DNA from: CAWBRT01 sp050015355
Lineage (GTDB): Bacteria; Acidobacteriota; Terriglobia; Terriglobales; Acidobacteriaceae
Direction: 5' to 3'
Assembly (NCBI GenBank): GCA_050015355.1
Contig: JBEKBO010000009.1
Coordinates: forward strand, 1 to 64,000
Length of the DNA: 64,000 nt
Made by a program: the position numbers and the translations under genes. A model generated the notes under the pieces. That model ran no database searches. It was not told the DNA's origin and saw nothing but the letters and a program-made list of their open reading frames with translations. Positions 1 to 8,674 of the stretch are shown piece after piece (the stretch's first letter is position 1; each line of letters opens with the position of its first letter).

Positions 1-186
1 GCTGAACTCGGCATCTGGCATCCCAGCGCGGAAGTACCGATGTTGCCGCCGTCCGAACGCCTCTCTGGCACGCTGGCGACCGTGGTCGCCGCCGTGCTGC
101 ACGGGGCTCATATCGTGCGCGTGCACGATGTCCGGCCGGCGGTCGAAGCGGTTGCCATAGCGGACGCCGTGCTGGCGGTCACGTAG
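1..186 (+). CDS. folP: dihydropteroate synthase, C-terminal end (partial)
   Basis: The first 61 codons in frame 1 are the tail of a gene that starts before the window. The segment RLSGTLATVVAAVLHGAHI followed by VRVHDV matches the last strand and helix of dihydropteroate synthase, including the conserved RVHDV that lines the pterin/sulfonamide pocket. The enzyme joins p-aminobenzoate to dihydropterin pyrophosphate in folate synthesis. The stop codon is TAG. The cdaA-cdaR-glmM cluster, which often sits beside folP, is about 14 kb away here, so the two are unlinked in this window. Only the end is visible, so completeness cannot be judged. Confidence 0.85.
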   Translation, partial: AELGIWHPSAEVPMLPPSERLSGTLATVVAAVLHGAHIVRVHDVRPAVEAVAIADAVLAVT

Positions 187-403
187 GTTCCGCCGGGCCG
201 CGCCCCGAAGACTGAACCCGCCGAGCGCGCGCTCCTTGCCACCTATCCCGAGAACGGGAATGCAGGCGTAACTGGTGAGATGGCGATTTCTCGCCAGCAA
301 TCCGTGAGTCTGGCGAGGCCAGTTTCCGAGTCGCCGACAATCCAGGAGTGAGGGAACCCTTTGCGAAAAAGCTCTTTGTGCCGGCGTACTTGATCGTGAA
401 AGG

Positions 404-1066
404 TTACGTGGCGCCTTTCTCCCGCAGCAGCTTCTCTACCTCGGGCTTTCCGTTGCGAACCGCCAGTATGAGTGCCGTGGTGCCGTCGTCGCTCTTGGCA
501 TTGATGTTGGCGCCCTTATCCAGCAACAGTTTCACCAGCTCAGTCAGGCCGCCGCCAGACGCGGCCATCAGCGCCGTAAAACCGTGGCTATCCCTGGCTT
601 CAGTGTTGGCGCCATTCGCCAGCAGCAGCTTTACCAGTTCGGTCGAGCCGGTGACGATCGAAAACATCAGCGGCGTCATCCCGTCCTTTTCCTGGACGTT
701 GATGTTGGCGCCTTTATTGAGCAACAGCTTCACCCCCTCGATGTTGGAGACCATCACCGCAAAGTGCAGCGCCGTGTCGCCGCTGTTGTCCTTGGCGTCG
801 ATGCTAGCGCCTCTTTTGAGCAGCAGATCCACAACGTCGGCATGGCCCGAGGCGGCGGCAACTATCAGCGCCGTATTGCCGCCCATGTCCCTTGCGTCAA
901 TGCTTACGCCCTTTCCCAGCAGTTGCTCCACTGCCACGGCATCCCCCTTCTGGGCAGCCTCGAGCAGTTGGTCAACCAAGCTGTTGGAGCCGGCCTGGCC
1001 TGCCGCCGGAAGACTAAACGACAAGACCATTATTGAAAGAATCATCGCTACCAGGACTTTTTTCAT
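404..1066 (-). CDS. exported ankyrin-repeat protein
   Basis: A 220-residue protein. The open frame extends upstream, but the start chosen is the ATG at 1066: it has a GGAGGA Shine-Dalgarno 4 bases upstream and opens a clear signal peptide (MKKVLVAMILSIMVLSFSLP, then AAGQA). The mature part is about six ankyrin repeats of 33 residues, with repeated cores such as GNTALIVAAASGHADVVDLL and GFTALMAASGGGLTELVKLL. Ankyrin repeats bind proteins; no catalytic domain is visible, so this is probably a periplasmic or secreted scaffold or inhibitor. The partner is unknown. It stands alone between folP and dtd. Confidence 0.85.
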   Translation of the reverse strand: MKKVLVAMILSIMVLSFSLPAAGQAGSNSLVDQLLEAAQKGDAVAVEQLLGKGVSIDARDMGGNTALIVAAASGHADVVDLLLKRGASIDAKDNSGDTALHFAVMVSNIEGVKLLLNKGANINVQEKDGMTPLMFSIVTGSTELVKLLLANGANTEARDSHGFTALMAASGGGLTELVKLLLDKGANINAKSDDGTTALILAVRNGKPEVEKLLREKGAT

Positions 1067-1298
1067 GGTTTCCTCCGCCCACGGCCTGACAGGCTGCTGA
1101 AAAACTCCTGTTGCCCCCAGAGCGCAAGCTGGTAAGCAGGAGTCTTCTTTTTCAGCGCTGAATCGCACGAATTGTACCGCTCACGAGCGGTTTTTCAAGT
1201 CTTAAGCTGCACTTGCAACAACCGATGCCTGGCATGTAGCTGTCGATAACAGGCATTATCACCAGTGATCCCGAAACGAGGCGCGCCCAAGGTTGAGG

Positions 1299-1748
1299 CT
1301 AAAACTGTTTTTGCGAGTCGAGCAGGATGGTGACCGGGCCCTGGTTGACGAGTTCGACCTGCATCGAAGCCTGAAACTGGCCGGTCTCGCAGCGCAGTCC
1401 GCGCTTGCGTATTTGTTCCACGAAGTACTCGTAGAGCTGGCGCGCGCGTTCGGGGCGGGCGGCGTTGTCGAACGAGGGACGGCGACCGCGCCGCACGTCT
1501 CCGTACAAGGTGAACTGCGAGACCGCAAGGATTGCGCCCCCGGTCTGGGAGACGTCGAGGTTCATCTTGCCATCGGCATCCTCAAAAATGCGCAGAGTAC
1601 AGATTTTCTCCACCAGGTAGTCGGCATCGGATTCAGCGTCGCTGACCGAGACCCCGAGCAGGACGAGGAGTCCGTTGCCGATGTCTCCGACAGTCTGGTT
1701 CTCCACGATCACGCGGGAGCGGCTGACGCGTTGCACGACGGCTCGCAT
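1299..1748 (-). CDS. dtd: D-aminoacyl-tRNA deacylase
   Basis: A 149-residue protein, the usual length for Dtd. It hydrolyses D-amino acids (and mischarged glycine) from tRNA in the cytoplasm. The start at MRAVVQRVSRSRV is the canonical N-terminus; the frame upstream of it is non-coding. Both family signatures are present: SQFTLYG in the middle and the cross-subunit Gly-cisPro motif NQGPVT near the C-terminus. It is a single gene transcribed away from the fatty-acid cluster, and its promoter must lie in the 1749-2109 spacer shared with acpP. Confidence 0.93.
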   Translation of the reverse strand: MRAVVQRVSRSRVIVENQTVGDIGNGLLVLLGVSVSDAESDADYLVEKICTLRIFEDADGKMNLDVSQTGGAILAVSQFTLYGDVRRGRRPSFDNAARPERARQLYEYFVEQIRKRGLRCETGQFQASMQVELVNQGPVTILLDSQKQF

Positions 1749-1914
1749 GCGATGAGCATAATCAGAAAGAACGGCTAACGTCATGCGGGCGAACCAGCAA
1801 GGGTAATAGCGGGGCCTGGAGCCGTGCTCACAGACCTTAGCTCGCCGGCCACAACCGTAATCCAGGCCCCATTTCAGCCACGAGCCGGCAATCGGACCCT
1901 GCAAAACCAAAACG

Positions 1915-1943
1915 TTGACCCCGGCTTGGCGAGCGGGTAGGAT
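1915..1943 (+). promoter_or_regulatory. predicted sigma-70 type promoter for acpP-fabF
   Basis: TTGACC at 1915-1920 and TAGGAT at 1938-1943 are separated by exactly 17 bases. It lies in the 361-base spacer between divergent dtd and the first acyl carrier protein gene (1749-2109), in which I see no other gene. It would give a 5' leader of about 160 bases before the ATG at 2110. Prediction from sequence only. Confidence 0.5.
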
Positions 1944-2109
1944 GTGAGACTGGAGTGCCCAAGCCAATCCGACTGCGAACGGCTACGCCGTGCAGGTCTG
2001 CATGCGCGACTCCAATCCGTAATACCAGCTCCACGGCAGGCCCGATACTGTATGCTTTGTGTGTGCTGAGAGATTGTTCCGAGTTTATGCAGCAGGAGGC
2101 GTCGCGCGA

Positions 2110-2355
2110 ATGGCATCGGTAGAGGAAAAAGTTAAGCAGATCATTGTGGAGCAATTGGGCGTCGACGAGGCCGAGGTAACCAGCAGTGCTTCATTCGTAG
2201 ACGACCTCGGCGCTGACTCGCTGGACACAGTCGAGTTAGTGATGGCTTTCGAAGAGGCGTTTGATATCGAGATACCAGACGAAGACGCCGAAAAGATTCG
2301 CAACGTTCAGGATGCAATCGATTACATCGGCAAGCATTTACAGGTCAAGAAGTAG
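2110..2355 (+). CDS. acpP: acyl carrier protein (first copy)
   Basis: An 81-residue acidic protein that carries growing fatty-acyl chains on a phosphopantetheine arm. The attachment serine is Ser37 in the DSLDTVE motif, preceded by FVDDLGA. The ATG at 2110 was chosen over an upstream frame extension because it gives the canonical N-terminus and has AGGAGG at 2094-2099. A second, nearly identical ACP follows after 164 bases, then fabF, so the three probably form a fatty-acid elongation operon. Differences from the second copy are concentrated in residues 21-26 and at the C-terminus (HLQVKK here, HAKGK there). Confidence 0.95.
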   Translation: MASVEEKVKQIIVEQLGVDEAEVTSSASFVDDLGADSLDTVELVMAFEEAFDIEIPDEDAEKIRNVQDAIDYIGKHLQVKK

Positions 2356-2519
2356 GCATTCCGGCAGTTCATCATTGGCTTACCCGGCGTTGGACTTCGC
2401 GGCCATGGCAGATGCAGGTTTGTGCAATGTTCCGTCTGCAATGATGCGGCCCGCCGGGGGCATTGAAAGTTTTGCGAGTTTGTGACCCCGCTTGAGAGGG
2501 GAGAAGGAGAGAAGCTTCA

Positions 2520-2762
2520 ATGGCTTCGGTAGACGAAAAAGTAAAGCAGATCATTGTGGAGCAGCTTGGTGTCGACGAGAGCGAGGTGACGGCGACCGCG
2601 TCGTTCGTCGACGATCTTGGCGCCGACTCTCTGGACACCGTCGAACTGGTCATGGCCTTCGAAGAGGCGTTCGACATTGAGATACCAGACGAGGACGCGG
2701 AGAAGATCCGCACCGTCAAGGATGCCATCGATTACATCGGGCAGCATGCGAAAGGCAAGTAG
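2520..2762 (+). CDS. acpP: acyl carrier protein (second copy)
   Basis: An 80-residue paralogue of the preceding gene with about ten substitutions. The phosphopantetheine serine (Ser37 in DSLDTVE) and the recognition helix EELVMAFEEAF-type segment are unchanged. A purine-rich ribosome site (GGGAGAAGGAGAG) lies just upstream. The stop codon TAG directly abuts the GTG start of fabF with no spacer, implying translational coupling with the ketosynthase that uses it. Because acpP-fabF adjacency is the ancestral arrangement, this copy is likely the original and the upstream gene the duplicate; that order is an inference. Confidence 0.95.
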   Translation: MASVDEKVKQIIVEQLGVDESEVTATASFVDDLGADSLDTVELVMAFEEAFDIEIPDEDAEKIRTVKDAIDYIGQHAKGK

Positions 2763-4001
2763 GTGAACCGTCGAGTTGTAGTTACCGGGATCGGATTGAT
2801 CTGCGGCGTGGGAAACAACTGCGAGGAAGTGTGGTCGAGTCTGCTCGCCGGCAAGAGCGGCGTGGCAAGGATCACTTACTTCGACACCACTCAGTATCCC
2901 TGCCAGATTGCGGCTGAAGTCAAGAATTTCGATCCGCTTAATTTTATCGAGAAAAAAGAACTGAAGAAGATGGGGCGCTTCATCCATGTCTGCCTGGCGG
3001 CCACGGATGAGGCGATGAAGGCCTCGGGTTTGAAGGTGACGCCGGAAATCGCTACCCGCGTGGGCGTTCACATCGGCTCGGGTATCGGTGGCTTTGACGT
3101 CATCGAGCGAGAGCATAAGGCGCTGCTGGAAGGCGGCCCGCGCAAAATCTCGCCCTTTTTCATCCCGGCGTCAATCGTGAACCTCGCGGCCGGCCACGTC
3201 AGCATCCGTTACGGTGCGAAGGGCCCAAACGAGGCCACGGCGACGGCCTGCACCACCAGCGCGCATTCCATCGGCGACGCCTTCAAGATCATCCAGCGCA
3301 GCGATGCCGACGTGATGATCGCCGGCGGTACGGAAGCGGCCATCACGCCGATGGGCGTGGGCGGATTCTCGGCCATGCGGGCTCTATCCACGCGCAACGA
3401 CGAACCGGAGCGCGCTTGCCGTCCCTGGGACAGGGATCGCGACGGATTCGTCATGGGCGAGGGCGCGGGTATTCTTGTTCTGGAGGAGTTGGAGTTCGCT
3501 AAGCGCCGGGGCGCGCCCATCTTCGCCGAGTTGGTCGGCTACGGCATGAGCGCCGACGCCTATCACATCACGCAGCCTTCCGAAGACGGCGACGGAGGCT
3601 ATCGCGTGATGATGAACGCGATTTGCGACGCCAAGCTGAGCCCCGTCGATATCGGCTACGTCAACGCGCACGGCACATCGACTCCGATCGGAGACATTCT
3701 GGAATCGCGTGCCATCAGGCGCTGCTTCGGCGAACGCAAGGTCGCCGTCAGCTCAACCAAGTCGATGACCGGACACCTGCTGGGCGGCGCCGGCGGGATG
3801 GAAGCCGGTATCACCGTGCTGGCACTGCATAATCAGGAGCTGCCGCCAACCATCAACCTGGAAAATCAGGCTCCGGAAACCGAAGGCATGGACTTTGTGC
3901 CGAACAAGCCGCGCAAGCTCTCGTTCGACTGTGCGCTGACCAATTCATTCGGTTTCGGGGGAACCAATGGCTCGCTGGTGTTTAAGCGCTGGAGCGAATA
4001 A
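2763..4001 (+). CDS. fabF: 3-oxoacyl-ACP synthase II
   Basis: A 412-residue ketosynthase that condenses malonyl-ACP with acyl-ACP in fatty-acid elongation. The Cys-His-His triad is visible: Cys163 in ATACTTSAHS, His303 in NAHGTST and His338 in STKSMTGHLL. The C-terminal loop NSFGFGGTNGSLVF is typical. It starts with GTG immediately after the TAG of the second acyl carrier protein gene; AAAGG inside the end of that gene serves as ribosome site. A strong terminator follows at 4018-4050. Confidence 0.96.
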   Translation: MNRRVVVTGIGLICGVGNNCEEVWSSLLAGKSGVARITYFDTTQYPCQIAAEVKNFDPLNFIEKKELKKMGRFIHVCLAATDEAMKASGLKVTPEIATRVGVHIGSGIGGFDVIEREHKALLEGGPRKISPFFIPASIVNLAAGHVSIRYGAKGPNEATATACTTSAHSIGDAFKIIQRSDADVMIAGGTEAAITPMGVGGFSAMRALSTRNDEPERACRPWDRDRDGFVMGEGAGILVLEELEFAKRRGAPIFAELVGYGMSADAYHITQPSEDGDGGYRVMMNAICDAKLSPVDIGYVNAHGTSTPIGDILESRAIRRCFGERKVAVSSTKSMTGHLLGGAGGMEAGITVLALHNQELPPTINLENQAPETEGMDFVPNKPRKLSFDCALTNSFGFGGTNGSLVFKRWSE

Positions 4002-4017
4002 CTCTGTCTTTCCTCGC

Positions 4018-4050
4018 AAAGGCACGGTTTATCCGTGCCTTTGACTTTTT
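4018..4050 (+). terminator. rho-independent terminator after fabF
   Basis: A perfect 10-bp stem AAAGGCACGG / CCGTGCCTTT around a 5-base loop (4018-4042), followed by GAC and a run of five T. It ends the acpP-acpP-fabF transcript. Confidence 0.85.
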
Positions 4051-4113
4051 GCGCCTGGCACCCGGCACGCAACCGCGGTGCTTGGCAACTCCGGCCCTGG
4101 CTCGCTGATCGCG

Positions 4114-4851
4114 ATGGATGAGGAAACCACACTGGCGGCCGTCCAAGCCAAACCGAAACTGCTCGAGGCGGAACCGCGGTTCAGCCTGAAGCAGCGCATC
4201 GCGCTGCGGGTGGTTCCCTGGTTCACCCGTGCCCTGCTGATTCTGCTCGGTAGCACGCTGCGCTTCGAACACAGTTGGGATGGCGATCCTCCTCTGCCAG
4301 CAGGGACCGATCAGCCTCCGCCGGGGGCGATCGTGCCTTTATGGCATGGATGTCTTCTGTCCGCGGCCTACTACTTTCGCGGGCGGGACGCGGCGATCAT
4401 GGTCAGCAGCAGCTTTGACGGCGAGCTGATCACGCGCGTCCTCCATCGCCTTGGCTTTCGCACCATTCGCGGCTCCAGCACGCGCGGCGCGGTGCGTGCC
4501 CTGCTCGGCATGCGCAACCAGGCGGCGCAGGGAGCGTTTACAATTTTTACCGCCGATGGCCCCAAGGGGCCGCGATTTGTTGCCAAGCCTGGACCATTGC
4601 TGCTGGCGCGCAGCACCCAACGGCCGATCTACTGCTTTTATTTCGCTCCGCTCCGCGCCTGGCAACTGAATACCTGGGACGGCCTGCTGATTCCCAAGCC
4701 GTTCACGAAGGTGCATCTGCGTTGGTCGAAACGCATCGAGGTGCCCGCCGGCGTCAACTCGGAGGGGATCAGAACCTATTACGGGCAGATGCAGGCAGCG
4801 CTGGAAGACGCCCGTCTTGAAGCTGAAAAGCGGGCGAAAGCGAGTGATTGA
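4114..4851 (+). CDS. DUF374 lysophospholipid acyltransferase family protein
   Basis: About 245 residues from the ATG at 4114; an in-frame GTG at 4078 would add 12 residues, and neither has a strong ribosome site. One hydrophobic segment (VVPWFTRALLILLGSTL) anchors it to the inner membrane. The DUF374 (COG2121) signatures are present: LWHGCLLSAAYYF with the HX4D-like acyltransferase site, SSSFDGELITRVL, GSSTRGAVRALLG and FTADGPKGPR. Members transfer acyl groups to lipid A precursors or other glycolipids. The exact substrate cannot be read from sequence. It follows the fab operon but is separated from it by a terminator. Confidence 0.85.
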   Translation: MDEETTLAAVQAKPKLLEAEPRFSLKQRIALRVVPWFTRALLILLGSTLRFEHSWDGDPPLPAGTDQPPPGAIVPLWHGCLLSAAYYFRGRDAAIMVSSSFDGELITRVLHRLGFRTIRGSSTRGAVRALLGMRNQAAQGAFTIFTADGPKGPRFVAKPGPLLLARSTQRPIYCFYFAPLRAWQLNTWDGLLIPKPFTKVHLRWSKRIEVPAGVNSEGIRTYYGQMQAALEDARLEAEKRAKASD

Positions 4852-5022
4852 CGATCGCAGATGGAAGATTGCCTTCGCGTCGCGCTAGTCGGTGGCGCAG
4901 CGAATAAGAAGCGGTATCCGCTGCTTGAAATCCTTCTGTTGACAAGCTCATGCCAGATAACTAGAGTCGAAGCGATTCATCTCGCCGCCCCCGTGGCGGC
5001 GAATTGCTCTTTGCAATTTTGT

Positions 5023-5243
5023 GTTCGCGCGTCCGCAGACGCCCAAGGCTGCGGACTGGGAAGCGGGTGAGAATCCCGCGCTGCCGCGCAACTGTAAGCG
5101 AGTCAAGAGCGACTGCCGAAGCAATCACTGCATCGCTTGAGAACCGCCGGCCACTGTGCACTTGCAATCCGCATGGGAAGGCCGTTGGGTCTGGAATCCA
5201 GTAACTCCGGACGTGCTCGCCAAGCCAGGAGACCGGCGCGAAC
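5023..5243 (+). promoter_or_regulatory. cobalamin (B12) riboswitch
   Basis: The hallmarks of the AdoCbl/cobalamin aptamer occur in order: closing stem P1 formed by GTTCGCGC (5023-5030) with GCGCGAAC (5236-5243); the core GGGAAGCGGGTGAGAATCCC; GCGCAACTGTAAGCGAG; GCCACTG near 5150; GGGAAGGC near 5175; and the B12 box AGCCAGGAGACC (5223-5234). It lies 40 bases upstream of the TonB receptor start and presumably occludes its AGGAGG (5271-5276) when cobalamin binds. From 4852 to 5022 I see nothing else. Confidence 0.92.
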
Positions 5244-5282
5244 GCCGACAAGAACCTCTTTCGCGTGCAAAGGAGGATTGTT

Positions 5283-7550
5283 ATGCGAACGATCCGCGCA
5301 TTGTTTCTGCTGGCGTTAGTGAGCGCCGCTCTGGTTTTTCAACTTTCCGCTTCCGAAATCAAGATCCAAATTGTCGATCCTCATTCCGCTTTGGTGGGCT
5401 CGGCCCGGGTGACGCTGTACGGTCAGCGGGAAACCGCGCCGATTGCCGTCCGCTCGGCCACCGCCAACGGAGTTGCCGAATTCCACGACTTGCAGCCGGG
5501 ACACTACCGCGTACAGGTGCTTGCACCCGGTTTCGCGCCGGAGACGCAGGAGATCACACTCGAGCAGACGGCCTCGTTGACCCTGCATCTGAAGCTGGCC
5601 ACCGCCGAACAGACAGTATCGGTCACGGCGGCGGCGACCCCGGCGACCGGCGCAGAGACCAGCAGTGATGTCTCCTTGATTGAAACTCCGGAGTTGCGCT
5701 CTCTACAGCCGGTCTCGATGGGCGAGATTCTGCGTTTCGCCCCAGGTGCGGTTATTAGCGATACGGGTCAGCGCGGCGGCCTTACTTCGCTTTTTGTCCG
5801 TGGTGGCGAGTCCACCTACAACAAGGTGATTATCGACGGTGTTCCGGTCAACGAGCCAGGCGGAACTTTTGACTTCGGAGTTGTCTCCACTCCGCAGGTC
5901 GACCGTATAGAACTGCTGCGGGGCAGCCAAAGCACGCTTTATGGCTCGGACGCGATGACCAGCGTCGTCCAGGTCTTTAGCCGCACCGGGAGCACGCGTG
6001 CACCGCTGTTCACATTCGGAGCCGATGGCGGGACGTTCGCAACGGCACACGGTTACGGCACGCTATCCGGCGCCGTGAGCCGCTTCGATTACAACCTGTT
6101 CGCGGACCAATTCAACAACCAGGGGCAGGGCGCCAACGATAGCTATTCGAATTCCACGGAGGGCGCAAATCTCGGGTACGCATTTTCTCCCAAGGTGCAG
6201 TTGCGCCTTCGCACGCGCCATAACACCAGCCGCACCGGCGGCCAGGGTGAATATAACTTTTCGCAGGGAGTCCAACTGCCAGCCGGGGATTCTAACCTGC
6301 CGCCAGACACCAACGCCTTTTCGCGGCAGAACAACTTTCTGGCCTCGACCGAGTTGAGCGTTGCCGCCGGTAAGCACTGGTACCACCGCTTCAGTGGATA
6401 CGAATACAATCACCGCCGCCTCGACCAGCAGGGAGTGCCGCTGAATCCTCTGCGCGTGGATGCCTTCGGGTTCCCGGTCGACTTTACCGACTTCGATGCC
6501 TCAGGAAATGCGATTCCATCGAAGACCTGGGCCGATTACAACCGCGCCGGCTTCAATTACCAGGGCGAATACTGGGCCCGCGATTGGGCGCGCACGGTCT
6601 TCGGCTATGAGTTTGAGGGCGAAAACGGCTTTTACGGAGATCTCAATAGTCTTCCGATGAGTCATGGACTGAGGCGCAACCATGCCGTCTATGGAGAAGA
6701 GTTGATCTCCTGGAAGCGGCTCTCAGTGCAGGCAGGGGCGCGCTATGTGCACAACGAGAGCTTCGGCGATCGCGGCGTGCCGCGCGTGGCAGCCAGCTAT
6801 CTGCTCGTCCGCGGAGGCGACATCTTTTCCGGAACGCGGCTGCGCGGCAGCTTCAGCCAAGGCATCAAAGAACCGGCCTTTGAGCAGGGCTTCGGCGAGC
6901 CGAACTTCGGCATCTTAGGCAATCCAAATCTCAAACCGGAGCAGAATAACGCCTTCGAGGCAGGGTTGAGCCAAGGGTTTCTGGCAGGCAAGTATTCGCT
7001 GGACGCTGTCTACTTCGATAACCGGTTCCGCAACCAGATCACTTTCGATGTCACCAACCCGGCCACATTTCAAGGCGAATACATCAACCTCAACAAGTCG
7101 TTAGCGCACGGCGCGGAGGTGACGTTGCAGGCGCGGCCCACGGCGCGCTTGCAGGTGCGCGGAGCCTACGTCTACGATTCAACGCAAATCCTCTCCGCTC
7201 CGCTGGCGACCAGTTCTTACAACCAGGCGGGATCACCCTTGCTGCTTCGTCCGAAACACTCCGGCAATGCTCTGGTCAGCTACACGCGGCCAAAGTTCGG
7301 GGCGACTCTGGGGGGTACGTTCATCGGACCCCGGCCCGATTCGGATTTCTTTGTGCTTCCGGTGGCGCTGACTCACGTGGCCGGTTACGCCCGCCTGGAT
7401 GCCGGTGGCTGGTACGCGATCAAGCGCTATGTGACGGCTTACGCTAACGTGGGAAACCTTCTGAACCATCACTATGAAGACGTACTTGGCTATCCCGCAT
7501 TGCGCGCGAACTTCAGGGCCGGATTGAGGTTTAATCTGGGGGGCGAGTAA
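5283..7550 (+). CDS. TonB-dependent vitamin B12 receptor, BtuB-like
   Basis: A 755-residue outer-membrane receptor. The start at 5283 has AGGAGG six bases upstream and a signal peptide (MRTIRALFLLALVSAALVFQ). A carboxypeptidase-regulatory-like beta-sandwich covers roughly residues 25-105, as is common in acidobacterial receptors. The plug follows, with LFVRGGESTYNKVIIDGVPV and IELLRGSQSTLYGSDAM, then a 22-strand-type barrel to the C-terminus. The cobalamin riboswitch directly upstream argues that the ligand is a corrinoid. No btuCDF ABC genes or TonB lie nearby, so uptake must be completed by genes elsewhere. Confidence 0.92.
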   Translation: MRTIRALFLLALVSAALVFQLSASEIKIQIVDPHSALVGSARVTLYGQRETAPIAVRSATANGVAEFHDLQPGHYRVQVLAPGFAPETQEITLEQTASLTLHLKLATAEQTVSVTAAATPATGAETSSDVSLIETPELRSLQPVSMGEILRFAPGAVISDTGQRGGLTSLFVRGGESTYNKVIIDGVPVNEPGGTFDFGVVSTPQVDRIELLRGSQSTLYGSDAMTSVVQVFSRTGSTRAPLFTFGADGGTFATAHGYGTLSGAVSRFDYNLFADQFNNQGQGANDSYSNSTEGANLGYAFSPKVQLRLRTRHNTSRTGGQGEYNFSQGVQLPAGDSNLPPDTNAFSRQNNFLASTELSVAAGKHWYHRFSGYEYNHRRLDQQGVPLNPLRVDAFGFPVDFTDFDASGNAIPSKTWADYNRAGFNYQGEYWARDWARTVFGYEFEGENGFYGDLNSLPMSHGLRRNHAVYGEELISWKRLSVQAGARYVHNESFGDRGVPRVAASYLLVRGGDIFSGTRLRGSFSQGIKEPAFEQGFGEPNFGILGNPNLKPEQNNAFEAGLSQGFLAGKYSLDAVYFDNRFRNQITFDVTNPATFQGEYINLNKSLAHGAEVTLQARPTARLQVRGAYVYDSTQILSAPLATSSYNQAGSPLLLRPKHSGNALVSYTRPKFGATLGGTFIGPRPDSDFFVLPVALTHVAGYARLDAGGWYAIKRYVTAYANVGNLLNHHYEDVLGYPALRANFRAGLRFNLGGE

Positions 7551-7859
7551 ACCCAGCTCCGCGAAAAGGCATATCCCGTGAACGTTGACAGCTCCGGGAT
7601 ATGTAACAAGGTCGTCGGATGCCCTACCCTTCCGGGAAGCCGGAGGGTGGGGTTGTTCGGGCTGCGACGCGGAACACGGAGCGAAGCCAGAGACCCTGCC
7701 CTGCGCCGAAACTCACGGCGCAAGGGTACGCTGTTACGAGACTCTGATCTGAAGTTATATGTAGTATTCAGACCTCTTGCTGAACCCAAGATGATGCGGT
7801 TTCAGTAACGCAGAATTGAGTTTCGTAACAGGCGCAAGGGTAGGGAACCCGTAAGGCGA
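7551..7859 (+). other. intergenic spacer with two hairpins (R4 repeat copy)
   Basis: No gene is seen here. CATATCCCG (7570-7578) pairs with CGGGATATG (7595-7603) and may end the receptor transcript, though no T-run follows. At about 7622-7655 a hairpin built on CCCTTCC / GGAGGGTGGGGT is the first copy of repeat R4; an inverted copy is at about 59969-60003. Confidence 0.5.
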
Positions 7860-8528
7860 TCAGGCTTTCTTTCGCAGCAGCTCTCCGGGGTCCGTCGCCC
7901 GCTGCTTTTTGAGGCCGCGCAATTCGTCAACCTGTCGGTTGTCGAGCGCATGCCGCCGTCCCAGTTGGTGCGTCACCAGGCAGATGCGGGCGAAATGCTC
8001 CACGGTCTCCATGTGCATGTAGGCGGCAAGCAGGTCTTCGGCGTAGGCGACTACGCCATGGTTCGCCATCAGGATTGCATTGTGGCCGGTAATCAGGGGA
8101 GAGAGCTCATCACAAAGCTCTGTACTGCCGGGCAGTGCGTAGCAAGCCAGGGGGACGCGGCCGAGGGACAATTCAACCTCGGAGATCAAGGGCTCATCCA
8201 GGGCCAGGCCGGCGGTGGCAAAGCCGGTCGCCGTGGGCGGATGCGCATGCACCACGGCATTGACATCACCACGTAATTGGTAGATGAGCAGATGCATCCT
8301 GAGTTCGGTGGAAACCTCGCGCGTCCCCGCCAGCTTGCGCCCATCCAGACCGACCAGAAGGAGATCTTCCGGGCACAACATGCCCTTGGACATGCCGGTC
8401 GGCGTTACCAGAATGGACCTGCTGTTTACGCGCGCTGAAATATTGCCGTCGGTGGCCGCCACGAAATTTTTTTCGTGCAGCAATCTACCGATTCTCAACA
8501 CTTCTTGCCGGAGTTGCAACTCGTTCAT
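7860..8528 (-). CDS. class II aldolase/adducin family protein (fuculose-phosphate aldolase-like)
   Basis: A 222-residue zinc aldolase of the FucA/AraD family, which cleaves or epimerises sugar phosphates through an enediolate. The zinc ligands are visible in VVHAHPPTAT and in NHGVVAYA; the N-terminal AATDGNISARV and TPTGMSKGML segments bind the substrate phosphate. No sugar kinase, isomerase or methylthioribose gene lies beside it, so the substrate (fuculose-, ribulose- or methylthioribulose-phosphate) cannot be assigned. It is a single gene on the minus strand, divergent from queA. Confidence 0.85.
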   Translation of the reverse strand: MNELQLRQEVLRIGRLLHEKNFVAATDGNISARVNSRSILVTPTGMSKGMLCPEDLLLVGLDGRKLAGTREVSTELRMHLLIYQLRGDVNAVVHAHPPTATGFATAGLALDEPLISEVELSLGRVPLACYALPGSTELCDELSPLITGHNAILMANHGVVAYAEDLLAAYMHMETVEHFARICLVTHQLGRRHALDNRQVDELRGLKKQRATDPGELLRKKA

Positions 8529-8674
8529 TTTCGGCCCAAGCTACACCTAAAAGCGATCTTGTCGGGCGATATAGTACCTTAGCCTCCGCCGGTTGGCCAA
8601 GGATTTGAAAGCCTGAACTCAGTGCCATTCCTACCACGCGCGTCGGGGACCCCGGCAGCTTCTATAATCGGGCC

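Noticed and set aside
348..1100. Long open frames antisense to real genes (for example 348-1100, 48309-49214, 10259-11416)
   Set aside because: They mirror the codon structure of well-supported genes on the other strand and have low-complexity or Arg/Ala-rich translations, as expected in GC-rich DNA.
7860..8528. Assignment as L-ribulose-5-phosphate 4-epimerase or methylthioribulose dehydratase
   Set aside because: Same fold and ligands, but no pathway genes are adjacent; left as class II aldolase family.
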